Assembly (NCBI RefSeq): GCF_947495565.1
Contig: NZ_CANLZM010000003.1
Coordinates: 310,001 to 374,000 of the forward strand
Origin: an uncultured Pontibacter sp.
GTDB lineage: Bacteria; Bacteroidota; Bacteroidia; Cytophagales; Hymenobacteraceae
Direction of reading: 5' to 3'
DNA length: 64,000 nucleotides
Part shown: positions 24,558-33,135 of the stretch, piece by piece
How the letters are laid out: the number at the start of each line of letters is the position of its first letter
How positions within the stretch are numbered: the first letter of the stretch is position 1
The notes under the pieces: generated by a model
Database searches by the model: none
Told to the model about the DNA's origin: nothing
The model's input: only the letters and a program-made list of their open reading frames with translations
Translations under genes and position numbers: made by a program

Positions 24558-26255
24558 ATGCTGATAGATCTTAAAATAAAGAATTACGCCCTGATCGAGA
24601 AACTGGAGATGAATCCGTCGCCGGTGCTCAACATTATTACGGGCGAGACAGGTGCCGGTAAGTCCATTATGCTGGGCGCTATTGGTCTGCTGCTGGGCAA
24701 CCGCGCCGATACCAAGCTGCTCTTTAACCAAGCGGAAAAGTGTGTGATTGAGGGCGTGTTCGATATCTCGAGCTATAACCTGCAGGAGCTTTTTACTAAG
24801 GAGGATCTGGATTTTGATAACCAGTGCATTCTGCGCCGCGAGATCAGCCCGAGCGGCAAGAGCCGTGCCTTTGTGAACGACACGCCGGTAACGCTGGACG
24901 TAATCCGCAAAATAGGTGAGAACCTGATGGATATTCACTCGCAGCACGATACACTGCAGCTCGGCGACACCAGCTATCAGCTAAACATCCTGGATATTTA
25001 TGCAGGCAATACGTCCTCTATGGGCAATACTACTTTCGATATTTATGCCGGAAATCTATCGTACCTGCGCAAGTATAACGAGAGCTACCGCCAGTACAAG
25101 AAGCTGGAAAGTGATTATAAAAAGCTGACCGACCAACTGGCGCAGGCGCAGAAGGAGCACGATTACCATGCCTTTTTGCTGAACGAACTGGACGAGGCTG
25201 GCCTGCAGCAGAACGAGCAGGAGGAGCTGGAGGGAGAGCTAAAGCAGTTGGAAAACGCTGAGGACATCAAACTAAAGCTGACGCAGGCAGTACAGAGTCT
25301 TACAGAATCGGAGTTTAACATCACTTCTGCACTAAAAGACACTGTGCATACATTAAGCCAACTGTCGGCTTTCTCTACTAAGTATGAGGAGCTTCGCAGC
25401 CGCACCGAAAGCTGCATGATAGAGCTGAACGACATTGCCGGAGAACTGGAGGACGCCGACCGCAACACCGAAGCCGATCCGGAGCGCACGCTGGAGGTAC
25501 AGGAGCGCCTGAACCTGATTTATACTTTGCAGCGCAAGCACCAGGTACATAGCAATGCAGAGCTACTGCAAATTCAGCGGGAACTGGAGGAGAAGGTTGG
25601 CAGCGTACTTAACCTGGACACCGCTATCACCAACACTGAAAAGGCCATGAAGGCCGCAGAGCAGGAGGTGCTGGAGAAGGCAGCCATACTTTCGGAGCGC
25701 CGGAAAGCATCATTCTGCACTTTTGAGGAAGAACTGTACAAGTTGCTGGCGGAGCTGGGCATGCCGAACGCTCGCATCGTAATTCAGCACAACGAGGTAA
25801 CGCCATCGGCAACCGGTACCGATGATATAAGTATACTTTTCAGCGCCAACAAAGGTGCGCAGCCGCAGTCGCTGATCAAGGCCGCCTCGGGTGGTGAGTT
25901 CTCTCGCCTGATGCTAAGTATAAAGTATATGCTGGCCGACAAAACTGCCTTGCCAACCATCGTTTTCGACGAGATAGATACAGGTATTTCCGGAGAGGTG
26001 GCCGTGAAGGTAGGCAAAATGATGCAGCAGATGGCGCAGAAGCACCAGATTATTGCTATTTCGCACTTGCCACAAATAGCGGCACAAGGCAACTCGCATT
26101 ACTTTGTGTACAAGCACGACACGGAAGACCGCACCATCAGCCGGGTGAAGAAGCTGGATAATCAGGAGCGCATCAACGAGATTGCCCACATGATTGCCGG
26201 TGCCAACCCAAGCGATAATGCCTATCAAAGTGCCAAAGAGTTGCTTTCACTCTAA
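24558..26255 (+). CDS. recN: DNA repair protein RecN
   Basis: SMC-like ATPase of double-strand break repair. The 565-residue product has the Walker A motif GETGAGKS at 29-36 and a long central coiled coil (about 155-380, rich in Glu, Leu and Gln). At the C-terminal end are the signature ASGGEFSRLMLSIK, the Walker B VFDEIDTGISG and the ISHLPQIAAQG motif. Length is typical. A full AAGTATACTT palindrome lies inside the gene at 25829-25838, and two further copies follow at 25916-25930. It is preceded by the repeat region and followed after 80 bases by fabI. Confidence 0.96.
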   Translation: MLIDLKIKNYALIEKLEMNPSPVLNIITGETGAGKSIMLGAIGLLLGNRADTKLLFNQAEKCVIEGVFDISSYNLQELFTKEDLDFDNQCILRREISPSGKSRAFVNDTPVTLDVIRKIGENLMDIHSQHDTLQLGDTSYQLNILDIYAGNTSSMGNTTFDIYAGNLSYLRKYNESYRQYKKLESDYKKLTDQLAQAQKEHDYHAFLLNELDEAGLQQNEQEELEGELKQLENAEDIKLKLTQAVQSLTESEFNITSALKDTVHTLSQLSAFSTKYEELRSRTESCMIELNDIAGELEDADRNTEADPERTLEVQERLNLIYTLQRKHQVHSNAELLQIQRELEEKVGSVLNLDTAITNTEKAMKAAEQEVLEKAAILSERRKASFCTFEEELYKLLAELGMPNARIVIQHNEVTPSATGTDDISILFSANKGAQPQSLIKAASGGEFSRLMLSIKYMLADKTALPTIVFDEIDTGISGEVAVKVGKMMQQMAQKHQIIAISHLPQIAAQGNSHYFVYKHDTEDRTISRVKKLDNQERINEIAHMIAGANPSDNAYQSAKELLSL

Positions 26256-26335
26256 ATAGGAATTGCTATATTGCTGCTTCGTTTCCGGGCTTGCCGGTAA
26301 CATTGGATTAGGCAATCAATAAAATAACAAAAGAC

Positions 26336-27148
26336 ATGTCTTATAATCTTTTAAAAGGAAAGAAGGGGATCATTTTCGGTGCGCTGGATGAGAAATCTAT
26401 TGCCTGGAAGGTAGCCATGCGTGCCAAAGAAGAAGGTGCGGAGTTTGTTCTTACAAACGCACCGATCGCTATGCGTATGGGTGAGATCAACAAACTGGCC
26501 GAGCACTGCAATGCGCAGATCATCCCGGCTGACGCTACATCGGTAGAGGACCTGGAAAACCTGTTCACAAAGGCGCAGGAGATCCTGGGCAGCAAAATTG
26601 ACTTTGTACTTCACTCTATCGGCTCTAGCCCGAACATCCGCAAAGGCAAAGCGTACGGCGACCTGAATTATGATTGGTTCCAGAAAACGCTGGATATCTC
26701 GGCGCTATCTTTCCATAAGGTGATGCACGTGGCTGAGAAGCAGGACGCCATGAACGAGTGGGGTTCTATTGTAGCGCTGTCTTACATTGCGGCGCAACGC
26801 GTATTCCCGGATTATACTGACATGTCGCATGCCAAGGCTATTCTGGAATCTATTGCCCGTAACTATGGCTACCGTTTTGGTAAGCTGAAGAATGTACGTG
26901 TAAATACCATTTCTCAGTCTCCGACTAAAACGACAGCCGGTACAGGTGTGGGTGGTTTCGACGCGTTCTACGACTATGCTGATAAGATGTCTCCGCTGGG
27001 CAATGCCTCTGCCGAAGATTGCGCCAACTATGCTATCACGCTGTTCTCAGACCTTACCCGCATGGTAACAATGCAGAACCTGATGCACGATGGCGGATTC
27101 TCTTACATGGGCGTTTCTGAGGATATCGTGGATATGATCTCTAAATAA
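26336..27148 (+). CDS. fabI: Enoyl-ACP reductase
   Basis: Last reductive step of each fatty-acid elongation cycle, NADH-dependent. The 270-residue SDR-type protein has the modified nucleotide motif GALDEKSIAW, HSIG at about 93-96, and the catalytic Y150, Y160 and K167 (Y-x6-K). These are the positions that distinguish FabI from ordinary SDR enzymes. The end matches family length. Codon use is strongly biased, suggesting high expression. It is followed by a perfect hairpin terminator. Confidence 0.95.
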   Translation: MSYNLLKGKKGIIFGALDEKSIAWKVAMRAKEEGAEFVLTNAPIAMRMGEINKLAEHCNAQIIPADATSVEDLENLFTKAQEILGSKIDFVLHSIGSSPNIRKGKAYGDLNYDWFQKTLDISALSFHKVMHVAEKQDAMNEWGSIVALSYIAAQRVFPDYTDMSHAKAILESIARNYGYRFGKLKNVRVNTISQSPTKTTAGTGVGGFDAFYDYADKMSPLGNASAEDCANYAITLFSDLTRMVTMQNLMHDGGFSYMGVSEDIVDMISK

Positions 27149-27180
27149 GTTTGAGCAGGATACTCAACTTATAAAATATA

Positions 27181-27217
27181 AAATAGCCTCTGCTGATGTA
27201 GCAGAGGCTATTTTGTT
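27181..27217 (+). terminator. Terminator of fabI
   Basis: AAATAGCCTCTGCT (27181-27194) pairs perfectly with AGCAGAGGCTATTT (27200-27213), followed by TTGTTTT. Confidence 0.9.
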
Positions 27218-27360
27218 TTAGAGAAACCAATACTCTCCCTACTTTAGGAGGAGTTTCTGCAGAGGTAAAAGGTATACTTAGCTACCCTATGTTTACTAAA
27301 CTGAAGTAGTGGCCGGAGAGAGGAGCTATGTTTCATCCTACGGCTGAGCTCCGGTTATAC

Positions 27361-27732
27361 TTACTCCTCCTCCCGGTGCACCGCGTTAAAATCAAAAGCG
27401 GGGATGCAGATAGACCAGTACTCGGTTTCGTGATTGTAGGGGTTGGAGTAGCGGATGCGGGCTCCGGCTTTTATAAGTATAGATTCACCGGCGTTCACCT
27501 CCACTTCCTCACCGTCAATTTCAATCAGTTTTTTGCCGCGGGTAACAATCGTTATCTCATCAAACTCCGGAGTTTGGTGCGGCTCTCCCCATTGCGGCGG
27601 CGCAACCATGTGCGCCACGCTAAAGGCATTGGTTTGCGTGGAGGCGTTTCCGAAATGCTCTTCTATCAGTTTGCCATCGGTGGTTGGTACCTGAAACGGC
27701 TTCGTCTGCTTAAAATATTTTTTCTGGCTCAT
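27361..27732 (-). CDS. Cupin domain protein
   Basis: Small single-domain cupin of 123 residues. Metal-site residues of motif 1 are visible in PQWGEPHQTPEFDEITIVTRG, and motif 2 includes VNAGESILIKAGARIRYSNP, which gives a conserved double-stranded beta-helix fold. The substrate cannot be told from sequence. Such proteins often bind sugars or act as isomerases or dioxygenases. It is transcribed toward fabI with a shared intergenic terminator. The start has the ACT-ATG context. Confidence 0.85.
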   Translation of the reverse strand: MSQKKYFKQTKPFQVPTTDGKLIEEHFGNASTQTNAFSVAHMVAPPQWGEPHQTPEFDEITIVTRGKKLIEIDGEEVEVNAGESILIKAGARIRYSNPYNHETEYWSICIPAFDFNAVHREEE

Positions 27733-27756
27733 AGTTAACGCTGTTTAAGTATAAGG

Positions 27757-27993
27757 CTATTGCTTGTCTGCGCATGCGCCCTGCGTGTAGGAGGTAACGC
27801 CAGCCTTATCGGCCATGCAGGAATTGCTGTATGTTTTGCCGTCGCAGCCGCATACTGGTTCATATTGCATGGTGCAGATAGCTTCGGGATCTATTTTTGC
27901 CGGATCGATGCAGGTGGTTTGCGGCGTATTGTTGTTAACGCAGGAGGCGAGGCTGGCAAGTATGAAGGACGAGGCGATAAGTACTTTTTTCAT
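27757..27993 (-). CDS. Kazal-type protease inhibitor lipoprotein
   Basis: Small lipoprotein of 78 residues. The signal peptide MKKVLIASSFILASLASC has a lipobox cysteine at 18. The mature part is one Kazal-like domain with the pattern C-x-PVCGCDGKTYSNSCMA, ending GVTSYTQGAC, so six cysteines could form the usual three disulfides. It would be anchored in the inner or outer membrane facing the periplasm or cell surface, and could inhibit serine proteases. An upstream in-frame ATG (28047) would add 18 residues ahead of a complete signal peptide and was rejected. Cysteines imply an oxidising compartment. Confidence 0.85.
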   Translation of the reverse strand: MKKVLIASSFILASLASCVNNNTPQTTCIDPAKIDPEAICTMQYEPVCGCDGKTYSNSCMADKAGVTSYTQGACADKQ

Positions 27994-28178
27994 AGTTTCT
28001 GGTTGGTTAAAAATAGTTACGTAAAAGGCAGAAAAGCACACAAGCACTAACCTGTAAAGGCTGAGTGCGTATGTATCTGCAATTACAAAAATATAGAAAT
28101 AAGAACGGATTCAGCCTGTCTTTTGGTATGGTCTGTTTAAACCCTTTTCTTTCTTATAACAACCGTTAATATAAAACT

Positions 28179-28607
28179 ATGAATCAGATCAATAAAGACA
28201 GTGATAAAATTTTGATAGCCACGCTAGCCGGTATTGGTGTAGGTGTGGCTGCAGGAGTGTTACTAGCTCCAAAGACAGGACGTGACGCCCGCGAAGAGTT
28301 AATGCGCCAACTGAACAAGGCCAGCGAAGATGTTAATAATAATGTGAAACGCTGGACGGCTGATCTCAAAAATAAACGCAGCAAAAAAACAGGCGCACAA
28401 GCCGACGAAGACTATGATTTTGTGATGCACGGCTCCTGGGATGATGTAAAGAGACAGCTCCGCAATAATTACGACGACCTGACAGAGGAGGACCTGGATT
28501 ACAAGCAAGGGCAAGAAAACGAACTGCTAGATCGTTTGCAGCAAAGAATAGGTAAAACCAAAGATGAGTTAAAGCGCATGTTGTCTGACCTTAACTTTAA
28601 ACTATAA
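28179..28607 (+). CDS. YtxH-type small protein (1 of 3)
   Basis: The product is 142 residues. A glycine/alanine-rich membrane segment (ATLAGIGVGVAAGVLLAPKTG, about residues 13-33) is followed by a charged helical tail. The GxxxG-rich segment ending LAPKTGRxxR is the YtxH signature. Such proteins are small membrane-associated stress proteins of unknown mechanism. The tail is longer than in the other two copies and includes an acidic stretch (WDDVKRQLRNNYDDLTEEDLDY) of the CsbD-like type. The start has an AAAACTATG context shared with the next gene. Confidence 0.85.
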   Translation: MNQINKDSDKILIATLAGIGVGVAAGVLLAPKTGRDAREELMRQLNKASEDVNNNVKRWTADLKNKRSKKTGAQADEDYDFVMHGSWDDVKRQLRNNYDDLTEEDLDYKQGQENELLDRLQQRIGKTKDELKRMLSDLNFKL

Positions 28608-28610
28608 GGT

Positions 28611-28640
28611 TTTGAGAATTGTTATTTTCTCATAAATTTG
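28611..28640 (+). promoter_or_regulatory. Putative promoter of second YtxH gene
   Basis: TTTG at 28611-28614, an 18-base spacer, and TAAATTTG at 28633-28640 fit the Bacteroidota promoter. The YtxH start codon is about 120 bases downstream, leaving a leader of about 110 bases. Confidence 0.5.
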
Positions 28641-28760
28641 TTGCTTATACGGCAACTATAATAGAATCTTATAGTATAGGTATAACTTAATGCTGTTGTA
28701 GCCGTTATAACAGCACACAAGAGTTTAAGGATTAAAGATCATAAAAATTAGACAAAAACT

Positions 28761-29102
28761 ATGAAAGACAATAGCGGAAAAGTTTTGCTTGCTATGCTGG
28801 CTGGTGCCAGTGCCGGTGTTATTGCGGGTTTACTTATGGCACCAGATACAGGTGAGGTTACCCGTAGCAGCGTTAAAAAATGGGCGGGCAAAATGAGCAA
28901 AGATCTTGAGAAAAACCTTCAGGACGGCCTGGAAGAGATTAAAAAGATGAGCGGCGATACATTCGGTAAGTCTGCGGAAGGCAACAAAGGCGGTAACGAT
29001 AATACCGGCACCTCTGCATCTTCCGGCTCATCATCAGCCTCTGCAGGATCAGCTACAACAGGTGGCAGCTCTGCAACCGGCAGCACAGGCGGAAACGCTT
29101 AG
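28761..29102 (+). CDS. YtxH-type small protein (2 of 3)
   Basis: The product is 113 residues. The membrane segment AMLAGASAGVIAGLLMAPDTGEVTRSSVKKW again ends in the conserved LAPDTGxxxR form, with a short charged tail. The last 40 residues are almost only Gly, Ser, Ala, Thr and Asn, low-complexity and probably disordered. It follows its neighbour by about 150 bases with its own promoter, and is followed by a terminator. A paralogue of the genes on both sides. Confidence 0.85.
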   Translation: MKDNSGKVLLAMLAGASAGVIAGLLMAPDTGEVTRSSVKKWAGKMSKDLEKNLQDGLEEIKKMSGDTFGKSAEGNKGGNDNTGTSASSGSSSASAGSATTGGSSATGSTGGNA

Positions 29103-29194
29103 TCCCTGTAAAAGATTTAAATTCAGACAAACTACAGCCAAAACTGTGGCCTTGTGCCGCTGTTTGCTGAGGAGGCCAGTAGTGCGTCATCTAA

Positions 29195-29228
29195 AAAATC
29201 GCCTACCCTTAACTGGGCAGGCGATTTT
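29195..29228 (+). terminator. Terminator after second YtxH gene
   Basis: AAAATCGCCT...CCC (29195-29208) pairs with GGG...AGGCGATTTT (29215-29228), with a six-base loop and one mismatch. Confidence 0.8.
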
Positions 29229-29339
29229 GCTTTAAGCAGCAGCTATGTTAACCTAAAACGCTTGTTCGCGTTATAATTGATATAGTAATGCCTCCGAAGA
29301 GAGGTCTTTTAAAAATCAATATTAAAACAGAAATAAACT

Positions 29340-29783
29340 ATGAGAACCCATATGGAATGCCGCTCACTTGGCGAGCACAAATCTAATTATAGCACACACG
29401 AATCTGTACGCCAGATTAAGCAGAAAGGAACAGAGCACAAAACCGGTAAAGCGAAGAGCAGCAGTGGCGGCCAAGTGGTAGCAGGACTAATTGCTGGTGC
29501 AGCCGCAGGTGTTATAGCAGGAATGATGCTTGCCCCGGACAAGGGCACTGTGATGCGTAAAAAAGTATCTAACCAGGCAAGCAAGCTGGGTGAGCAGGTA
29601 AACAAAGGCTACAGCAGCACCAAAGGCAAAGTTAGCGACTGGACAAGTAAGGTTAAAGGCGATAAGTCTGGTAACCAGATGCAAGGCAAAGTACAGAAAA
29701 GCCCATACACAGATCCTAATAAATGGGATGATCAGGAAAATAAAAATATGACCAACACTGCCAGAAACACACCTGGACTGTAG
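29340..29783 (+). CDS. YtxH-type small protein (3 of 3)
   Basis: The product is 147 residues. A basic, polar N-terminal part of about 48 residues is followed by the glycine/alanine segment LIAGAAAGVIAGMMLAPDKG (about 52-71). A basic tail then carries repeated Lys/Gly motifs (GKVSDWTSKVKGDKSG). The conserved ending of the segment marks it as the third YtxH copy in tandem. The longer N-terminal extension is unlike the other two. Its end is the 54-base perfect palindrome that also ends lysS on the opposite strand. Confidence 0.82.
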   Translation: MRTHMECRSLGEHKSNYSTHESVRQIKQKGTEHKTGKAKSSSGGQVVAGLIAGAAAGVIAGMMLAPDKGTVMRKKVSNQASKLGEQVNKGYSSTKGKVSDWTSKVKGDKSGNQMQGKVQKSPYTDPNKWDDQENKNMTNTARNTPGL

Positions 29784-29790
29784 GTGAACA

Positions 29791-29844
29791 TAAACCATAA
29801 AAAAACCGCCTGTTAATATTAACAGGCGGTTTTTTTATGGTTTA
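29791..29844. terminator. Bidirectional terminator, 54-base perfect palindrome
   Basis: The 27 bases at 29791-29817 are exactly complementary to 29818-29844. The core is ACCGCCTGTTAAT, with A7 and T7 tracts and a TAAACCAT end. It sits between convergent YtxH and lysS genes and serves both. Confidence 0.92.
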
Positions 29845-29855
29845 TACTGAGAGTT

Positions 29856-31400
29856 TTACTTCTGCTCGTCCTCTTTCTTATCCTGCTTCTCCGGCTTCAT
29901 CTGCGGGAAGAACAGTACATCCTGAATTGAGTTAGAGTCTGTCATGATCATGGTCAGCCGGTCTATACCTACACCCAAACCTGCTGTTGGCGGCATGCCA
30001 TACTCTAGCGCACGTAAGAAGTCCTCATCCAGAGCCATGGCCTCTACGTCGCCGCGTCTGGCCAGTTCCAGCTGTTCCTCAAAGCGGGCACGCTGGTCTA
30101 CAGGGTCATTTAGTTCAGAGAAGGCATTACAAATCTCCTTGCCGTTGCAAATAGCCTCAAAACGCTCTACCAAACCTGGCTTGCTGCGGTGCTTCTTAGC
30201 AAGTGGGCTCATCTCTACAGGGTAATCTGTAATAAATGTCGGCTGAATCAGGTATGGCTCTGATGTTTCCCCGAAAATCTCATCAATCAGCTTGGCTTTA
30301 CCCATTGTTGGGTCTGTATGGATGCCCAACTTCTCTGCCGTCTGGCGCAGCTCTGGCTCACCCATTTCAGAAATATCGATTTTAGTGAAATGCTCGATGG
30401 CCTCATACATTGTGTAGCGCTTCCATGGGCGGGCAAAGTTGATGATGTTCTCGCCTACTTTAACCTCTGTAGTGCCGTGCAGGGCTAAAGCCACTTTCTC
30501 TACCATTTCCTCTACCAGCTCCATCATCCAGTTGTAGTCTTTATAGGTAACGTAAAGCTCCATTACAGTAAACTCCGGGTTATGGAAACGGCTCATGCCT
30601 TCGTTACGGAAGTCTTTGGCAAACTCGAACACACCGTCAAAACCACCTACAATCAGGCGCTTAAGGTAAAGCTCGTTGGCAATACGCAGGTACAGCGTCA
30701 TATCCAGCGTGTTGTGGTGCGTTTTAAACGGACGCGCTGCGGCACCGCCATGTATAGGCTGCAGTATAGGCGTTTCTACCTCCAGGTATTCTTTCTCTGT
30801 CAGGAAGTTACGCATGGTGTTAACAAGCTTGGTACGCTTCTTAAAAGTATCGCGCACGTGCGGGTTCACGATCAGGTCTACGTAACGCTGGCGATAACGT
30901 AATTCAGGGTCGTTAAACGCGTCGTATACGTGCTCCACGCCGTTCTCATCTACTTCGCGCTTCACAATTGGCAGCGGTCTCAGTGATTTGGTCAGTACCT
31001 TCAGCTCTGTTACGTGTACAGAAATCTCACCTACCTGCGTTACAAAAGCATAGCCTTTAATACCGATGAAGTCACCGATGTCGAGCATTTTCTTGAATAC
31101 CGTGTTGTACAGGTCCTTGTTCTCGCCAGGCGCAATGTCATCGCGCGACACATAGATCTGGATACGGCCAGTGCTGTCCATCAACTCCGCAAAAGAGGCT
31201 TTGCCCATAATACGGCGGCTCATTAAACGGCCAGCCAGCGTTACCTCCTGGAAGTTGTTTTTCTCCTTATCAAAATTTTCCTTTATCTCCTTGGCAGTGG
31301 CCGTAACCTCAAATGTCTCAGACGGATATGGGTTAATGCCCATTTTCTCCAGTTCTTCGCGCTCATGGCGTCTGCGTAGTTCCTGTTCGCTCAGTTGCAT
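29856..31400 (-). CDS. lysS: Lysyl-tRNA synthetase (class II)
   Basis: Charges tRNA-Lys. The 514-residue product has an N-terminal OB-fold anticodon-binding domain ([21 protein letters not shown]). The catalytic domain carries motif 1 (RQRYVDLI), motif 2 ([15 protein letters not shown]) and motif 3 ([11 protein letters not shown]). The C-terminal end is charged and disordered ([13 protein letters not shown]). Codon use is biased, as expected for a translation gene. Convergent with the YtxH group across a shared terminator. Confidence 0.97.
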   Translation of the reverse strand: MQLSEQELRRRHEREELEKMGINPYPSETFEVTATAKEIKENFDKEKNNFQEVTLAGRLMSRRIMGKASFAELMDSTGRIQIYVSRDDIAPGENKDLYNTVFKKMLDIGDFIGIKGYAFVTQVGEISVHVTELKVLTKSLRPLPIVKREVDENGVEHVYDAFNDPELRYRQRYVDLIVNPHVRDTFKKRTKLVNTMRNFLTEKEYLEVETPILQPIHGGAAARPFKTHHNTLDMTLYLRIANELYLKRLIVGGFDGVFEFAKDFRNEGMSRFHNPEFTVMELYVTYKDYNWMMELVEEMVEKVALALHGTTEVKVGENIINFARPWKRYTMYEAIEHFTKIDISEMGEPELRQTAEKLGIHTDPTMGKAKLIDEIFGETSEPYLIQPTFITDYPVEMSPLAKKHRSKPGLVERFEAICNGKEICNAFSELNDPVDQRARFEEQLELARRGDVEAMALDEDFLRALEYGMPPTAGLGVGIDRLTMIMTDSNSIQDVLFFPQMKPEKQDKKEDEQK

Positions 31401-31643
31401 GCGATTTATACTATATGTGGTAAGTTCAAATCAAGCTGCAAAATTCGGAAATAATCGGCAGCTTTTAAAGTGTTAATTGCTGATTGTTAAATTGCTGAGG
31501 TGCTGTAGCAGGTTTTATGTTTGATAATGCGTGTAATCTGCTGAGGCGCATCATATTCTATGCTTTGTGAGAACTAAATAGCAGAGCAAGTTAAGGTGTA
31601 AGCTCAGGTGCAGAAAACGATACTTATACTTATAGCAGCAGGC

Positions 31644-31680
31644 AAAAAAAGGCCCCAGCAAGTATAAACCTGCTGGGGCC
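31644..31680 (-). terminator. Terminator of the 354-residue gene
   Basis: GGCCCCAGCA (31651-31660) and TGCTGGGGCC (31671-31680) pair around a loop AGTATAAACC, with A7 at 31644-31650 giving T7 on the minus strand. The loop contains the AAGTATA motif. Confidence 0.9.
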
Positions 31681-31698
31681 AAGGAAGGAAAGTATGCT

Positions 31699-32727
31699 TT
31701 ATGCCGCCTGACCTAGTTCGTAGTCTTCGTTGCCAAGCAGCGGCTTTATCTGTTGTTGCAGTCTTGCCTCTACAAAGTTACCCTGCAGGTGCTTCGGCAA
31801 TTCCCGCACAGAAGACTCATACTTTTGCAAGCCGACAGCCTGCGCCACATAGCACTCGTGTATTCCGTTCAGGTAGCTTACCAACTGCAGCAGCGACTCA
31901 TGAAACAGTTTAAAGTCGATCTCAGCCTGCACGAAACGTTCAATCTCACGATGAGAGGAGGAGATGCGCAGGCGCGCCATCAGGTCAAACAGTGTAGTAT
32001 AGCCTATGCGCCAGGTTAGCTGCTGCCAGTGCTGCGGCCCGAATTTCTGGAGTACCTCGCCGGTTTTGCTGCTCCGGATAGCTGTGGCGGTGTTGGCCTG
32101 CACCTGCTGCCTTACAGCCTTGGCGCGTTGGCGGCGGGTGGTGCGCAAAAACTGCCCTATCTGCGACTGCGCTTCCAGCTCTTTTCCCGCAATCTGCAGG
32201 CCCGGCTTGTAGTGCGCCAGCGGCAGGCGGTGTACGTTAAAATCATCATAATGGCCTGATGCGTAGAAGCCCATTGCCCGCGGGTACGCATTTTTTACTA
32301 CCAACCTCCCGGCTTCACGTAGCACCCAAGCCTCATTATTTGTTTTTACGCCGCGCGTGTACAGGAACGCTTGCAAGCCCGCAAACACAGCATAATAAGC
32401 CTGCGGAAAAGTCCAGTGCAGCGCGTTACGCATGTATTCCTCATCGCCAAGCTCGGCGGTGGCACGCAAAGCATACTCAGTGCTCCAGCTATTTAGCAAC
32501 AGCTTTTTTATAGCCTCCAAGTCTTGTTCGTTTAGATCCGGCTTCTGCTCATGCAGCACCGGCAGTTGGCCCGGCGCCACGGTGCCAGAGTTTTGGATGT
32601 GGTAGTTTATCGCAAAAAAGTAGTTCAGAAACACCTGTGCAGGTATGGATTTCTGCCATACTTTATCTGTGTTTTGTGTTTCCTCCTGATACAGGGGAAG
32701 CACCTTTTCTTCATCTCTCTCTTTCAT
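31699..32727 (-). CDS. Protein of unknown function with a HEPN-like segment
   Basis: The product is 342 residues from MKERDEEK (an upstream ATG at 32763 would add 12 residues that look less likely). It has no signal peptide. A helical segment, WTFPQAYYAVFAGLQAFLYTRGV, resembles the HEPN core pattern of a tyrosine-rich helix (YYAVF...A). This is a weak match by eye only. The middle holds a basic, Arg/Gln-rich stretch (FLRTTRRQRAKAVRQQ), and the rest is helical. I do not recognise the family. It is alone on its strand, ends in a strong terminator, and is divergent from the secreted nuclease. Confidence 0.6.
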   Translation of the reverse strand: MKERDEEKVLPLYQEETQNTDKVWQKSIPAQVFLNYFFAINYHIQNSGTVAPGQLPVLHEQKPDLNEQDLEAIKKLLLNSWSTEYALRATAELGDEEYMRNALHWTFPQAYYAVFAGLQAFLYTRGVKTNNEAWVLREAGRLVVKNAYPRAMGFYASGHYDDFNVHRLPLAHYKPGLQIAGKELEAQSQIGQFLRTTRRQRAKAVRQQVQANTATAIRSSKTGEVLQKFGPQHWQQLTWRIGYTTLFDLMARLRISSSHREIERFVQAEIDFKLFHESLLQLVSYLNGIHECYVAQAVGLQKYESSVRELPKHLQGNFVEARLQQQIKPLLGNEDYELGQAA

Positions 32728-32763
32728 ATATAATAAACAAATATGAGGCAGCATCAGTTGCAT

Positions 32764-33135
32764 AAAATCAGGAAATAACGGCTGTTTTGGTGATATTAAA
32801 TTACTGGTTTACAGCTGGTTGTATGGGATGTTGAAATGTTCGTAATAAAGCATTGCAGCAGCGTTTTGGATGCTGCTTAACTATAGCCGCTCTAGTGCTT
32901 GAACTTGTTATTATAGATTGCTGAATAATTGTACTTTTATAATTTTATTAGCTGCTGAGGCGGGCAAAGGTTGTACTCAGGGGTTTGTTAAGAATTTAAT
33001 AACACAACATACCATTTACATTTCTAATTTTGCAGGATATGTCAGGCGCCATACCTACAGTCTTGCACTTCCTTTTTTTGCAGCAGCAGCGCCTGTTGCC
33101 ATATTTGTTGTCAACCCAAATCAATCAAATATTTT
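32764..33135. other. Intergenic region upstream of the secreted nuclease
   Basis: 372 AT-rich bases with no gene. A TAATTTTG box at 33025-33032 on the plus strand could be the nuclease promoter, about 100 bases before its start; no -33 TTTG is at the right distance. Nothing else was seen. Confidence 0.45.
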
